Part shown: positions 25,134 through 35,617 of the stretch, one piece after another | Position numbering within the stretch: the first letter of the stretch is position 1 | Layout of the letters: each line of letters begins with the position of its first letter | Origin: Pseudomonadales bacterium | GTDB taxonomy: Bacteria > Pseudomonadota > Gammaproteobacteria > Pseudomonadales > Azotimanducaceae | NCBI GenBank assembly: GCA_017642855.1 | Contig: JAEPOO010000001.1 | Span: 620,001-684,000 of the forward strand | DNA length: 64,000 bases | Direction: 5' to 3' | The notes under the pieces: generated by a model | The model's input: the letters and a program-made list of their open reading frames with translations, nothing else | Database searches by the model: none | What the model was told of the DNA's origin: nothing | Program-made: the position numbers and the translations under genes

Positions 25134-28100
25134 ATGGTGAGCCGTCAGGATTTTACGTCGACCTTTGAGGTTGATGACCCACAAAGGTCCATATTGAGTG
25201 ATCACCCGGCGGTGATGCTGCCGGATGCCTCGTTTCTTTATCACGGTTCGTTTGAAAAAGTTGGTTTCGATCTTGTCATTACCAATGCCGAAGGTACGAC
25301 CTTCGTCGTTGAAGACTACTTTTCTTTCATTCCTCCGCCGAATCTGATGCTGCCGAATGGTGCCGGTCTCTCCCCGGAGATGGTGGCGGCCAAACTGCAC
25401 TTGCCATTCGAAGAAGTCATGTTCGCTGGTCCTGCAAACAGCGCTAATGCCCTTGAGGAAATCGGCAAAGTGACGCTGGTGCTTGGTGATGTCAGAGTAA
25501 AGCGCATGGGCGCTAACGGGAACATTGAGGAACTGCAGCTTAAGCGAGGCGACACCCTTTACGAGGGTGATGAATTGACTACCGGTGCTCGCTCGTTCAT
25601 TAAAGCTCGCATGCTCGATGGCACACGTTTCCACCTGGGTAAGAGCGCCAACGCGGTATTGACAGACTTCGTTTATAACGAGTCAGAAAGGCAGGGTAAC
25701 TTCGAAGCGTTTGTTCAGCGTGGAGGCTTTCACTACAAGAGTGGCAAGATCGGCAAGATGTTCGAAGGCCTTGCTAAAAACCACTCCACCATTTCGACAC
25801 CCTCCGCAATGATTGGTATCCGTGGTAGCGAGTTAGATGGTCACGTCGATGAGCAGGGCAACACGCTCATTCGTCATACGTCTGGTGAACTGGCGGTGAT
25901 GGACATCAACGGCTTGAGCGAGACGCTGCTGACTGATCCGGGTAATACCTCTCTCGTCACCATCAATGGTGCGAATACACGATTTGAAACGCCAACTTCG
26001 GAACAGGAAGCGATTTTTGAAGTTGTGTTGCCGCCGCCAGACACACCTGAGGCGCCGGTTGACGTCGAACCAGATGCATCTCAGGAGGATGAGACTTCTC
26101 CCCCGGAAGGTGATCAGGTTAAACGACCAGAAGAAGGTGCGCCGCCTGAGGCAGAACAGGAAGTCGGCGAGGGCGAAACCGCCGAGGTTGACGAAGCGGG
26201 GGCAGAAGAAACAGAAGAGGGTGCTGAAGCAGAAAGCGCCGGAGAAGAGGTGGCTGAAAAGGGCGTCCCTGAGGACGAAACACCTGAAGAAACCTCCGGT
26301 GAACAAAGCGTTGAAGCTGAAGGGTCGCAGGAAGAGGGCGCGACAGAAGAGGGGCCTGCTGAGGAAAGTGCTGGTGAATCGCCCTCAGCCAATGACGCAC
26401 TCTCAGCCAATAGAGAACCCTCCGGGAGTATTGAAGAACCTGCCGCTGACATCGGTAATGGTGATGGTCGCCAGGAACCCCAGAACCGAATTGCTGGTGA
26501 ACAGACAAACGAGCCCGATCAAGGTGTCAAGCCATCGATAGAGGGACAAACGGTCGCACAACAGGATGGCCAGGGTGAAAAGGGTGAAATCGCACAGCGT
26601 GAAGCCGGAACCAATAGCGATGGCGCGCAGCAATCCGTCCGATCAGAAGACGCAGGCAGTGTTTCGGGACGCGATAGTTCAGTAGAGGGCCCGAGTGGCG
26701 TCACGATTCGTGAATCCTCTTTTGGGGATGCGAACACCAATATTGTTGGCACTGAAAATGAAGTGGTGACGGGATCCGTTGAGCCGACAACGGCCGGTTC
26801 GGGTGCGCGGAGTGACCAACAGGTTGCCGGCAATGAGCTAGAGATCCTTGACGTACTTGCCAATGAAGAAAACGAGCAGGATGCACGTGTAGAAGACCGT
26901 CAGAACGAACAGGAGCCCACCCGGGAAGAGTTGCCTCCGGACAATCCGCCTATCGCCCGTGATGACGTTCTTGAAGTAAAAGACGCCGGTGCCCGTGAGG
27001 TCACCAATCTGCTGTTGAACAATGACAACGACAGCGACATCGGGCAGGCGCCAAAGCTTGCTCAAATAGAAGGCGCTGGCAGTCAGGGTGGTCGCATCGA
27101 ATTTAGTGATGGTGCCGCTGTTTATATCCCGAATCCTGATCGACTTGATGCTCTAAGGGCTGAAGAAACCGCCACGGAAACTTTCTCTTACCGGATTGTC
27201 AGCGGAGACCTGACCGACACCGCTACGTTGACAGTGCGACTGGTCGGCACAAACCTTGCGCCGATCGCAGAGGACGACAAGGACGAGACGATCGAAGATG
27301 TCGCCATCACCATTGATGTGCTCGCCAATGACGGTGATCCAGATGGAGATACCCTGACGATCGTTAGTGTTGATAACCAAGGCGCGTTTGGTGATGTCGT
27401 CATTGCTGGAGATGGTAAAGGTCTGATTTACAACCCGCCGGATGGTTTACAGGCGGGTCAGGTCGGTGAGGATATTTTCACCTATCAGGTGTCAGACGGT
27501 CAGTTTACCGCCACGGCAACCATTACAGTCACGGTGGTCGGGCGTAACGATCCACCGGTCATCAATGCAACCGGAGAACCGGTTGAGATATCAGCAGGTG
27601 GCGGTGCCGTCACGATTCCATTAAATGAAATCTTCGTCGACTCTGATCTCGGTGATCAGCTGGAAGTCGTGTCCGTGGACACCAGCAATACCAAAGGTGT
27701 TGTCACCATCGGCAGTATCATCTACGACGATAACGGCGTCTTTGATTTTTTGAAGCCGGGCGAAACCGCAACCGATACCTTTGGCGTTACGGCGAGAGAC
27801 CAGTTCGGTGGTGAGGGTAGCGGCTTCTATACGGTCGTTATCAACGGTGTCAACGATGCCCCCAATGCCCAGAATGACAGTTACTTTGCCGTTGCCGGTG
27901 AACCTCTTGTGGCGTCCGGAGCGAACAGTCTGCTCGGCAATGATTCTGACCCGGAAGGTACCACGCTGACCGTTTTGGTGAGCAAAACCCAGGGTCCTCA
28001 GTTCGGAGAGCTGAACCTTTTGCCCAACGGTAATTTCGAGTACATCCCTGGTGCTGATTTTGGCGGTAATGACAGCTTTATGTATACCGTCAGTGACGGT

Positions 28101-31100
28101 GAACTCACAGACACCGCCATCGTTAACATCGTGGTAGATCTGGTCAACGATGTGCCCATCACCGCCCCGGACTTTTATACGGTCAGTGCTGATGGCAGCG
28201 TTATCGGCAACGTGCTCGATAATGATTTTGATCCGGAAGGTCAGCAGCTTACGGCGCAGTTAGTTGAGTCGCCAAGCTCGGGTACTGTGACTCTCGCGGC
28301 CGGGGGGTTGTTTGAGTACACGCCATCAGTGGCGCCCGACGGCACCATACAAAGTGATTCCTTCGTTTACGTGGCGATTGATCCTCAAGGTCGCGAGTCT
28401 GTTGAGACTGTGACTATCAACACGGTTGAAGACAACCAGCCGCCGCAACTGATTAATCCGATTCCGGATACGATTGTTCCAGTGGGCGTCACGTCCTCGA
28501 TCGACCTGAACACCTACTTCGCGGATCCGGAAGGCACCAACCTTGAGTTTGCCTTCACCAGCTCTGCAGGAACAGCATCTTTTACTCTGATTGGTAGCAC
28601 ATTGTCTGTCACACCACCGTCGGCTGCCGAGGGTGAAACAGTTAACGTTGAAATCGCGGCGTCCGATGGTCAGAACATCACAACGGATCAGTTCATCCTC
28701 ACCGTGGGTCTTGCGAACCAGGCGCCGGTGGTCGATAACCCATTGGGCAATCAGAATGTCACCGCATTTGTCTTCCTGAATGAGAACATCGACGGCGTTT
28801 TCTCTGATCCTGATCCTGATGATGTGCTGACATTCTCACTGAATACCAATGCGCCTTTCCTTGGCTTAAGTGGAACCTTCCTTCAGGGAAGTCCGTCAGC
28901 AGCGGATGTCGGCACTTATACGGTTCAGTTGACGGCATCAGACTCTGCGGGCGCGACTGTTACCGAGACGTTTACTCTGACAGTCAGTGCCCCGCCTCCA
29001 CCGCCTGTTAACAATCCCTCTGTTGCGGTTTCTGGAGATCAGGCGACTGGCACTGCAACGAATACGCTATCGGCGACGTTGTTGGCAAGCGACCCGGAAG
29101 GTCTGGCTGCCATCAATATTTATGCAATCAATAGTCCAGGTACATTTGGCACACCCACTATCGATCCGAACACTGGCGTCTGGAGTTACGTCGTCGATGG
29201 TTCTGGCGAAGGTGGCCCGATCTTCACCGGTACGGATGTATTTACCGTCGATGTCACGGATGCCACAGGGGATGTCACGACGATACCGATATCGATTTTG
29301 ATTCGTCCCGTCGATACGCCAGGCTCGATTATCGGTTCTTTCACACACACCACAACAGAAACCGTGCCGTATAGTAACGCACTGGTTTTATCGGACAGTG
29401 ATGGATTGGCGGCGAACAATCCGTACTTTATCTCCACACCGCCATCGAACGGCATGGCGAGCATCGATGCGAGCGGTAACTGGTTATATACGCCAGACAA
29501 CGGCTATACGGGTCCTGACAGTTTTGTCGTGACGGCGCTTGATGGGTTTAACTACACCACGACGCAAAGTATCTCGTTGACGGTAAATCCGTTGCCTGCG
29601 CCCAACAATCCCGCCAGCGGTGGTCCCAGCATTACGGGTAACACCGAATTCGGCAACGTTTTGACCGCAAATATTGCTGGTATCACAGATCCCGACGGCA
29701 CGTCTGGTGCAACTTACTTTTACGAGTGGTTTGTCGATGGTGTCAGTGTTGCTGGTCCTGGCACCATCACAACAACCTACACAACCACGATCGCTGATGT
29801 CGGTAAACCGGTAACTCTGGAAGTCACATTCACGGATGATCTTGGCTTTGGCGAAATACTTCAGGATACGGTTCTGATCCTGCCCCAAAGTAATAGCGTC
29901 ACAGGCACGGCCTCTTATACGTTTGTGCCGTCTTTTGTTGACGATGTGTTTGGTGGCCCGGGAAACGACACGATTACCGCAGTGGGTGCAGCGGAGTCTG
30001 GAGACATCATTGATCTCGATTCAGGCTTCGACACACTGACTCTTGATGATGTCCCGAACGTTATTGAGATTGAGGGTGTTGAGTCGTTACTAGGTGGTTC
30101 CCAGACCGACACCATCACACTTTACGGCAACCTGAATACGCTGAATGGCCTCCTCAGTAATCTAGAAAACAGCGATACCGTTTATAACGAAGCATTCATT
30201 ACTCTGGATAACGAGACGGTCATCTTTGGTGGCATTGGCGGTGAGTTTGAGAACAAGAATAATGGACATCTGCAGATCGGCGGCAGCATCGGGAGTTCGG
30301 TCAATCTTCAGAACTTCTCATTCAACTATGGAACCGTGATTCTCGACGGTAGCGGCACCTCGACGCTGACCGTCCAGCTGGGTAATTTCAACCAGCAGGG
30401 TAACTTTATTGTTCAGGGCCCTGGCAGTCACGAGTTTGATGGCCAATTCTATCTCGGTGGAGGCGGTAGCCTCATCATCGACACCAACTTCACTATTCTG
30501 CCTGGCGGTCAGATCGATCTGACTTTTGGTGGTTCCTTTTTTATCAACGGCGGTTCGACGCTCACCTTTGATAACAGTCGGCTTTATGCCGACAACACGG
30601 TGTTCCTGAGCGGTAGCCCCAGCGAATCCATTATGTTTGTGAACGGCGCGATCTTCGATGCGGATGGATATTTTTATGGAAATAGTGGTCCTGTCCTTGA
30701 CTTTGATGGCTCGGTCACTGTCAACGGCACCCTGAATGTCGGGGAAAACACCTTCCTGACGCTAACCGGTGATACCTTCAATGGCACGCTGAACAACCAG
30801 GGATATCTCGATATTCGAACGACAGGCCCTTCAAGTATCAATCAGTTGTTTAATGGCGTAAGTGGCGTGGTTCAGCTCACCAGTAATGCGGCAGACTCTT
30901 CCTCCGTGTTGACGGTCACAACAAACGTGACCAATAACGGCACCATTGAGCTGGATAACGCGGACAATACGACCAACCTGGTATCCACATTGAACGTCGG
31001 TGGCACGCTGACAAACGTGGGTACAATTCATGCCAGGGATGATGATGAAAGTCTGACAGCGGGGCGTCATACGATTAATGGCAGAGTGGTGGACAATGGT

Positions 31101-34100
31101 GAAATCGTCGTTCACGCGGAACTGGAGTTGTCTGGTGTTTCTGCGGATCATGATTTCAGCGGCAAGATAGAGCTGCGGGAGAACTCCGGAAACGGCTATG
31201 GCGGTGACCTGTATATTTCCAGCGCAAACTCAGTCGACTTTTTACCCGGCAGTAAACTCTTTGGGCAAGGTGGCATCACATCCAATGTGGGTATTACTCA
31301 CATGGGCGGTGAGATTGAGCCGGACGATCTTGGTGCTGCAGGTACGATTACCTTTAATTCCGGGCTCGATCTCTCGCCGAGCAGTGTGGTTCTTCTCGAT
31401 ATCTTCGATGGTACAGGCACCAATCAGGACCTGATCGTCGTGAATGGTCTGCTGGATGTGGAAGGCACGATCCAGCTGACGTTCCATGATACTTCGCTGA
31501 TTCTTGGCGGCACCACCATTGAGGACGTGATGACCTTTTCCTCGATCGCCAACGCGACCTTCGACAATGTGGTCCACAACCTCGGATCCGGTTTTAACGT
31601 CAGTCTGGTTTCCGATGGATCGAACCTGGATGTGGTGATCACCCAGGGTTTCGAAAACTTTGCGGATAACAGTAACTTGTCCTTTGATTGGAGTAATGGT
31701 GGCGCCTGGAACGGTGGTCTGCCAACCAATACGCAGGATGTGTTAATTGATAATCACGATGTGGACTTCTTGGGCGGCTCTGAACAGGTCCAATCACTGA
31801 CTGTGATCAATTCCATCCTAGACGTCTCTGGTGGTGAACTGGATCTCAACAATGAATCGCTGATAGATGGCACCTCGATCCTGAATGTAGGCGGTACCGG
31901 TACGCTCCAGGTGGATGGCAGGCTAATCATTGATGGGCAAATTAATCTTAATGCTGGTAAGGCGACGACGACGGCAACAATGACGACCACCTCGGTGATC
32001 GACATATTGGGTATGGGTACGATTGATGCGAGCGGTAGTCCGGAGATCGAAATTCGCATCCACAATCAGGGTAGTTTGAGCCTGATTGGTAGCGGTTCCC
32101 TCATGGGTAACCAGCCCATTGAAAACAGTAGTATCTTTAGTGTGAACCCGAGCGGTAACGTCAACCTTGATGTGCCGATTGAGAACCAGGACGGCGGGCT
32201 TATTGATGTGGGTTCCCTCAGTGCGACGGTGATGATCACCCACTCACAAACCGTCGATAACTTTGAAAATGCCGTCTACCGCCTGGATACCCCTGGTGCC
32301 AGTGGTGAAAGTACGAATGTCCAGCTGAATAATGCCACCTTTAGCAACCAGGGTTTCCTGCAGGTACTGGATACTGGTGCCAGTGGTGGTTCCCGCTTCT
32401 TTGATCTGAATGGGTTCACCTTCAATAACGCCCAGGGCAATCTGGATATACAGGCCGATGTGACCTTCGACGTGGAAGGTGGACTGTTTGATCAACAGGA
32501 TGGTGAGATCTACATCGCGACTTCGATCAACCTGAATATCGACGGTGGTACCGGCGGAGACATACATCTCAACTCGGGTTCCAGGTTCGCGGGTGATGGC
32601 AACATCAATTTCCTGAACAACGTCACGCTGACCCTGATGGGTGACCTGTTCCTGAATTCGAATACCTACTTTGATACGTCCGCTGGTGATGTCACCTTTA
32701 CTGGACCGCACACACTATTTCTTGACGGCGGTACCACGCTCAGCCTTCACGATAACGACGTGATTACGACGTCCGCATTGGATAACAAAGGTAGCCTTTC
32801 GCTTCAGGGCAATAACATTACCATCGGTGCCTTGCTGAGCAACTTCGGTAATCTCAATGTCATCGGCGACTCTGGTGGCGGACTGAAAACCTTCACCAGT
32901 GGATTTTCAAACGATGGTAGCGTGACGCTGGATATTGCCGCCGGTGAAACCAATACCTTGTCTATCGGCGGTCAGTTGATCAACAGTTTCTCCGGCTTTC
33001 TCGATTCCAATGATGGTGGTGGTGCAACCAATCCCAATATCCTTCAGGCGGACCTGCAGAACTTCGGGACAGTGAATGTAAACCACGACCTGACGCTGGA
33101 TGCTTCGGGGGTTGGCAGTCACGATAACTTCGCTAGTTTGCATATTGCTCCGGGCGCGACCCTGACCATTGGAGTAAATGATTCGTTCGAGAACTTCTAC
33201 GACGATTCAGGCAGTGCTTCCGGCTCGATTACCGGCGGCGGTATCCTCGATGTATCCGGGACCGGCGTTACGTTTGTCAATGATGGACTCCTGATGCCCG
33301 GCGGTTTTTCTGCGACAGATATCTTCACGATCCAGACCAACGCCAATACCCAGTTTGGTCCTGGCTCTGTGGTGGAAATTGATCTGAGCTTCGATACCCC
33401 TGGCTCTGGGCATGACCAACTCGTCTTTTCTGGTGCCGCTCCGGACCTGAACGGACGTCTCCGTTTGAATCCGCTGATTTCTCCCTCAGGGTCCTACACG
33501 ATCATTACGGCGACCTCTTTTGGCGGACTCTTTTCGATGATTGAAGGTACGGACCTTTATGCGATGGGTGGCGATGTCTTTGATGTTACGGTTTCGGCGA
33601 CCGACATCACGGTCACTACAGTGACGCCTGACCTGACCGGCACACCAGGTGACGATGGCAGTCTTGATGCGACCGGCGCTACCGTGATTCATGCAGATGG
33701 CGGTAATGATGTCATTTTCAACGTGTCTTTGGGTGATACTGTCTTCGCTGGTGAAGGGAATGATGTGATCATCGGAGATATTGGTCTGAAGCGTGTTGAC
33801 GGTGGTGCTGGTGTCGATACCCTGACGCTCACCAACAATACGCTCAACTTCATGGGCATCGACGGCTATCGAATTGAGAGTATCGAAGTGCTGGGTCTTG
33901 AAGGTAACGGCGCACAAATTGTGACCTTGGATGCGATGTCGATCCGTAATATTGTTGATGAGGAAAATGACCTGACCTTCTCTGAAGGTTCGCTGGTCGT
34001 CTACGGTGATGCCTCTGATCATCTGATCCTGATCGGTGATTACAATCCGGTTGGCAATGACTTCTTTGATATTCGAAGCGCTGGTAACTTCGAGGAATAT

Positions 34101-34796
34101 CTTCGTCTCGAGCAGAACTCCACCAGTACCGGGACAACATCTGTCTACATAGACAACCAGATGTCAGCAGAAGTTATTCGGCTTGATGGATCAAAAGACA
34201 TCTATGGCAGTGCAGGTGATGATGATATTTCCTCGGGAGGCGATATTGTTGCAACCGCGAATGATGATGTTATCGATGGCCGAGATGGTAACGATTTTAT
34301 TGATGGCTTAGGCGGCGATGACAGCTTGTTTGGTGGTCATGGCAACGACACGATTGTTCGAGACATTGCGGATACCGGCATCGTTGATGGCGGCGATGGT
34401 TTTGACACGCTGCTAGACGACTCCCCGGGCGCCACGATCAATTTGAATGGTGTCGCCAATCTGCAGAATTTTGAAAGGGTGGATATGGCCGACGGTGATG
34501 GTAACGATCTGTTATCCATTGACCTCGCCGGTCTCGGCAACATCATCGGCGATAATTCCCTGGAATCGCTGCTGCCAGACGGGCAGCTGAAGTTTATTGT
34601 CGATGGGGATGCTGGTGACCAGTTCAACCTTTCAGGTATTGGCGTGCATAGCACAAGCATTGCAGCATTGGGTGCTGCTGGTTGGGTGACGAATGGCGCA
34701 GAACTGGATTATCTCGGTACCGGAACCAATTACCTCAAGCTGACCAATGGTGCGATCGACATCTACGTCCACGAGGACGTGGCGAACGTCATTTAG
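25134..34796 (+). CDS. Giant FecR/cadherin-like/beta-helix repeat protein, probable type I-secreted adhesin
   Basis: A 3220-residue protein with no signal peptide and no cysteine. From the N-terminus it has an opening segment with VVEDYFSF and PNGAGLSPEMV; a FecR-like domain at about 110-260 (GDVRVKR, GDTLYEGDELTTGA, TPSAMIGIRGSE); and an acidic Glu/Ala/Gly linker at about 297-603. Ten Ig/cadherin-like repeats begin near 604, 707, 805, 907, 1005, 1101, 1196, 1293, 1394 and 1492 and carry NDxPP and LxNDxDPEG signatures. A Gly/Asp RTX-like patch lies near 1603, a long beta-helix-like region at about 1640-2820, and RTX-type nonapeptides such as GGHGNDTIV at about 2840-3075. The C-terminus is short and hydrophobic. 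These features are typical of type I-secreted surface adhesins. A TTG at 25089 would extend it by 15 codons, including its only cysteine; ATG 25134 is preferred. No secretion genes are in view. Confidence 0.85.
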   Translation: MVSRQDFTSTFEVDDPQRSILSDHPAVMLPDASFLYHGSFEKVGFDLVITNAEGTTFVVEDYFSFIPPPNLMLPNGAGLSPEMVAAKLHLPFEEVMFAGPANSANALEEIGKVTLVLGDVRVKRMGANGNIEELQLKRGDTLYEGDELTTGARSFIKARMLDGTRFHLGKSANAVLTDFVYNESERQGNFEAFVQRGGFHYKSGKIGKMFEGLAKNHSTISTPSAMIGIRGSELDGHVDEQGNTLIRHTSGELAVMDINGLSETLLTDPGNTSLVTINGANTRFETPTSEQEAIFEVVLPPPDTPEAPVDVEPDASQEDETSPPEGDQVKRPEEGAPPEAEQEVGEGETAEVDEAGAEETEEGAEAESAGEEVAEKGVPEDETPEETSGEQSVEAEGSQEEGATEEGPAEESAGESPSANDALSANREPSGSIEEPAADIGNGDGRQEPQNRIAGEQTNEPDQGVKPSIEGQTVAQQDGQGEKGEIAQREAGTNSDGAQQSVRSEDAGSVSGRDSSVEGPSGVTIRESSFGDANTNIVGTENEVVTGSVEPTTAGSGARSDQQVAGNELEILDVLANEENEQDARVEDRQNEQEPTREELPPDNPPIARDDVLEVKDAGAREVTNLLLNNDNDSDIGQAPKLAQIEGAGSQGGRIEFSDGAAVYIPNPDRLDALRAEETATETFSYRIVSGDLTDTATLTVRLVGTNLAPIAEDDKDETIEDVAITIDVLANDGDPDGDTLTIVSVDNQGAFGDVVIAGDGKGLIYNPPDGLQAGQVGEDIFTYQVSDGQFTATATITVTVVGRNDPPVINATGEPVEISAGGGAVTIPLNEIFVDSDLGDQLEVVSVDTSNTKGVVTIGSIIYDDNGVFDFLKPGETATDTFGVTARDQFGGEGSGFYTVVINGVNDAPNAQNDSYFAVAGEPLVASGANSLLGNDSDPEGTTLTVLVSKTQGPQFGELNLLPNGNFEYIPGADFGGNDSFMYTVSDGELTDTAIVNIVVDLVNDVPITAPDFYTVSADGSVIGNVLDNDFDPEGQQLTAQLVESPSSGTVTLAAGGLFEYTPSVAPDGTIQSDSFVYVAIDPQGRESVETVTINTVEDNQPPQLINPIPDTIVPVGVTSSIDLNTYFADPEGTNLEFAFTSSAGTASFTLIGSTLSVTPPSAAEGETVNVEIAASDGQNITTDQFILTVGLANQAPVVDNPLGNQNVTAFVFLNENIDGVFSDPDPDDVLTFSLNTNAPFLGLSGTFLQGSPSAADVGTYTVQLTASDSAGATVTETFTLTVSAPPPPPVNNPSVAVSGDQATGTATNTLSATLLASDPEGLAAINIYAINSPGTFGTPTIDPNTGVWSYVVDGSGEGGPIFTGTDVFTVDVTDATGDVTTIPISILIRPVDTPGSIIGSFTHTTTETVPYSNALVLSDSDGLAANNPYFISTPPSNGMASIDASGNWLYTPDNGYTGPDSFVVTALDGFNYTTTQSISLTVNPLPAPNNPASGGPSITGNTEFGNVLTANIAGITDPDGTSGATYFYEWFVDGVSVAGPGTITTTYTTTIADVGKPVTLEVTFTDDLGFGEILQDTVLILPQSNSVTGTASYTFVPSFVDDVFGGPGNDTITAVGAAESGDIIDLDSGFDTLTLDDVPNVIEIEGVESLLGGSQTDTITLYGNLNTLNGLLSNLENSDTVYNEAFITLDNETVIFGGIGGEFENKNNGHLQIGGSIGSSVNLQNFSFNYGTVILDGSGTSTLTVQLGNFNQQGNFIVQGPGSHEFDGQFYLGGGGSLIIDTNFTILPGGQIDLTFGGSFFINGGSTLTFDNSRLYADNTVFLSGSPSESIMFVNGAIFDADGYFYGNSGPVLDFDGSVTVNGTLNVGENTFLTLTGDTFNGTLNNQGYLDIRTTGPSSINQLFNGVSGVVQLTSNAADSSSVLTVTTNVTNNGTIELDNADNTTNLVSTLNVGGTLTNVGTIHARDDDESLTAGRHTINGRVVDNGEIVVHAELELSGVSADHDFSGKIELRENSGNGYGGDLYISSANSVDFLPGSKLFGQGGITSNVGITHMGGEIEPDDLGAAGTITFNSGLDLSPSSVVLLDIFDGTGTNQDLIVVNGLLDVEGTIQLTFHDTSLILGGTTIEDVMTFSSIANATFDNVVHNLGSGFNVSLVSDGSNLDVVITQGFENFADNSNLSFDWSNGGAWNGGLPTNTQDVLIDNHDVDFLGGSEQVQSLTVINSILDVSGGELDLNNESLIDGTSILNVGGTGTLQVDGRLIIDGQINLNAGKATTTATMTTTSVIDILGMGTIDASGSPEIEIRIHNQGSLSLIGSGSLMGNQPIENSSIFSVNPSGNVNLDVPIENQDGGLIDVGSLSATVMITHSQTVDNFENAVYRLDTPGASGESTNVQLNNATFSNQGFLQVLDTGASGGSRFFDLNGFTFNNAQGNLDIQADVTFDVEGGLFDQQDGEIYIATSINLNIDGGTGGDIHLNSGSRFAGDGNINFLNNVTLTLMGDLFLNSNTYFDTSAGDVTFTGPHTLFLDGGTTLSLHDNDVITTSALDNKGSLSLQGNNITIGALLSNFGNLNVIGDSGGGLKTFTSGFSNDGSVTLDIAAGETNTLSIGGQLINSFSGFLDSNDGGGATNPNILQADLQNFGTVNVNHDLTLDASGVGSHDNFASLHIAPGATLTIGVNDSFENFYDDSGSASGSITGGGILDVSGTGVTFVNDGLLMPGGFSATDIFTIQTNANTQFGPGSVVEIDLSFDTPGSGHDQLVFSGAAPDLNGRLRLNPLISPSGSYTIITATSFGGLFSMIEGTDLYAMGGDVFDVTVSATDITVTTVTPDLTGTPGDDGSLDATGATVIHADGGNDVIFNVSLGDTVFAGEGNDVIIGDIGLKRVDGGAGVDTLTLTNNTLNFMGIDGYRIESIEVLGLEGNGAQIVTLDAMSIRNIVDEENDLTFSEGSLVVYGDASDHLILIGDYNPVGNDFFDIRSAGNFEEYLRLEQNSTSTGTTSVYIDNQMSAEVIRLDGSKDIYGSAGDDDISSGGDIVATANDDVIDGRDGNDFIDGLGGDDSLFGGHGNDTIVRDIADTGIVDGGDGFDTLLDDSPGATINLNGVANLQNFERVDMADGDGNDLLSIDLAGLGNIIGDNSLESLLPDGQLKFIVDGDAGDQFNLSGIGVHSTSIAALGAAGWVTNGAELDYLGTGTNYLKLTNGAIDIYVHEDVANVI

Positions 34797-35617
34797 CGCC
34801 CCATTAATTTATCTTTTTCTTCCCAGCGCGTTTCTAACCAGCTTCGTGCGTCTTCAATATCGCTCGCGTGGTAATTGCGAATCGTGATGCCAACGTTTTT
34901 GTTGGTACCTCCAAGACACCGCCAGAAGTTGGTATCACCGCCGCGATAGTCAATGGTGATATTGACTACCGCGGTGTCCGCGGGTGCGGTGTCGAGCGCA
35001 ATCTTTAATCCCCCTGGTCGCGGAATCAGCAGATGCTGGTAAGGCGAATTCTGGTTGCGATGTTTCTCTCGCGTGAAGCGTGTTCCCTCAGCGAATATTA
35101 GAAGCGCTCCACGCTCCCGGTGCAGTGAACCGGAAGCGTACTGAATCGCTGCGTAGTCCTTCTCTCTAGCGCCTTCGCCGACACCACGATTCAAACGTGG
35201 CATGCCGAGGGCGTAACAAATCCAGCCGACAATAGGCACCCAGACCAGTTGTCGCTTGATCAGGAACTTGAGTGTCGGTCCCCGCCAGGTAACGACATAT
35301 TGCAGCAGCGGAATATCGAGCCAGGTCTGATGATTAACCACGATAATGGGCGAGGGGTGGTCGGGCAGTTCGCCGGTGATATCGAGCTTTACACCAACCA
35401 CATGGAGCATCCATAAACTGTTGATCGCCGCAGCCGCTTTGTAAACGCGCTCCGTCAACCAGTTGATGACGTTGAGGGCGGAGTCAATGCGGCCGATCAT
35501 GAGTTTCAACAGAGCCAGCAGGAAGAGAAAGGGCAGCCAGAATCCAAGGTTCACGATGACCACCAATGAGGACAAAACGCTGAAGCACTGTTGCAGGATG
35601 ACTTTTATGATATGCAT
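34793..35617 (-). CDS. 1-acyl-glycerol-phosphate acyltransferase-like protein (PlsC family)
   Basis: A 274-residue membrane-bound acyltransferase. The HX4D motif is at His96 in NHQTWLD, and the second motif FAEGTRF lies around residue 175, followed by a PRPGG block that binds the glycerol phosphate. One or two N-terminal membrane helices are present. The pattern resembles YihG/LPLAT-type enzymes, which acylate lysophospholipids in the inner membrane. Its ATG overlaps the recD stop (TGATG), so it is translationally coupled to the recombination operon. Its stop overlaps the stop of the convergent giant gene by four bases. Confidence 0.86.
   Translation of the reverse strand: MHIIKVILQQCFSVLSSLVVIVNLGFWLPFLFLLALLKLMIGRIDSALNVINWLTERVYKAAAAINSLWMLHVVGVKLDITGELPDHPSPIIVVNHQTWLDIPLLQYVVTWRGPTLKFLIKRQLVWVPIVGWICYALGMPRLNRGVGEGAREKDYAAIQYASGSLHRERGALLIFAEGTRFTREKHRNQNSPYQHLLIPRPGGLKIALDTAPADTAVVNITIDYRGGDTNFWRCLGGTNKNVGITIRNYHASDIEDARSWLETRWEEKDKLMGR

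Noticed and set aside
25833..26863. Long antisense and second-frame ORFs in the acidic linker of the giant gene
   Set aside because: The Glu/Ala-rich GAA/GAG codon pattern leaves the other frames open by chance; no motif or ribosome-binding site is present.
26943..29900. CRISPR array or DNA tandem repeats in the giant gene
   Set aside because: The repeats of about 98 residues are diverged in DNA and continuous in frame; there are no identical spaced repeats.
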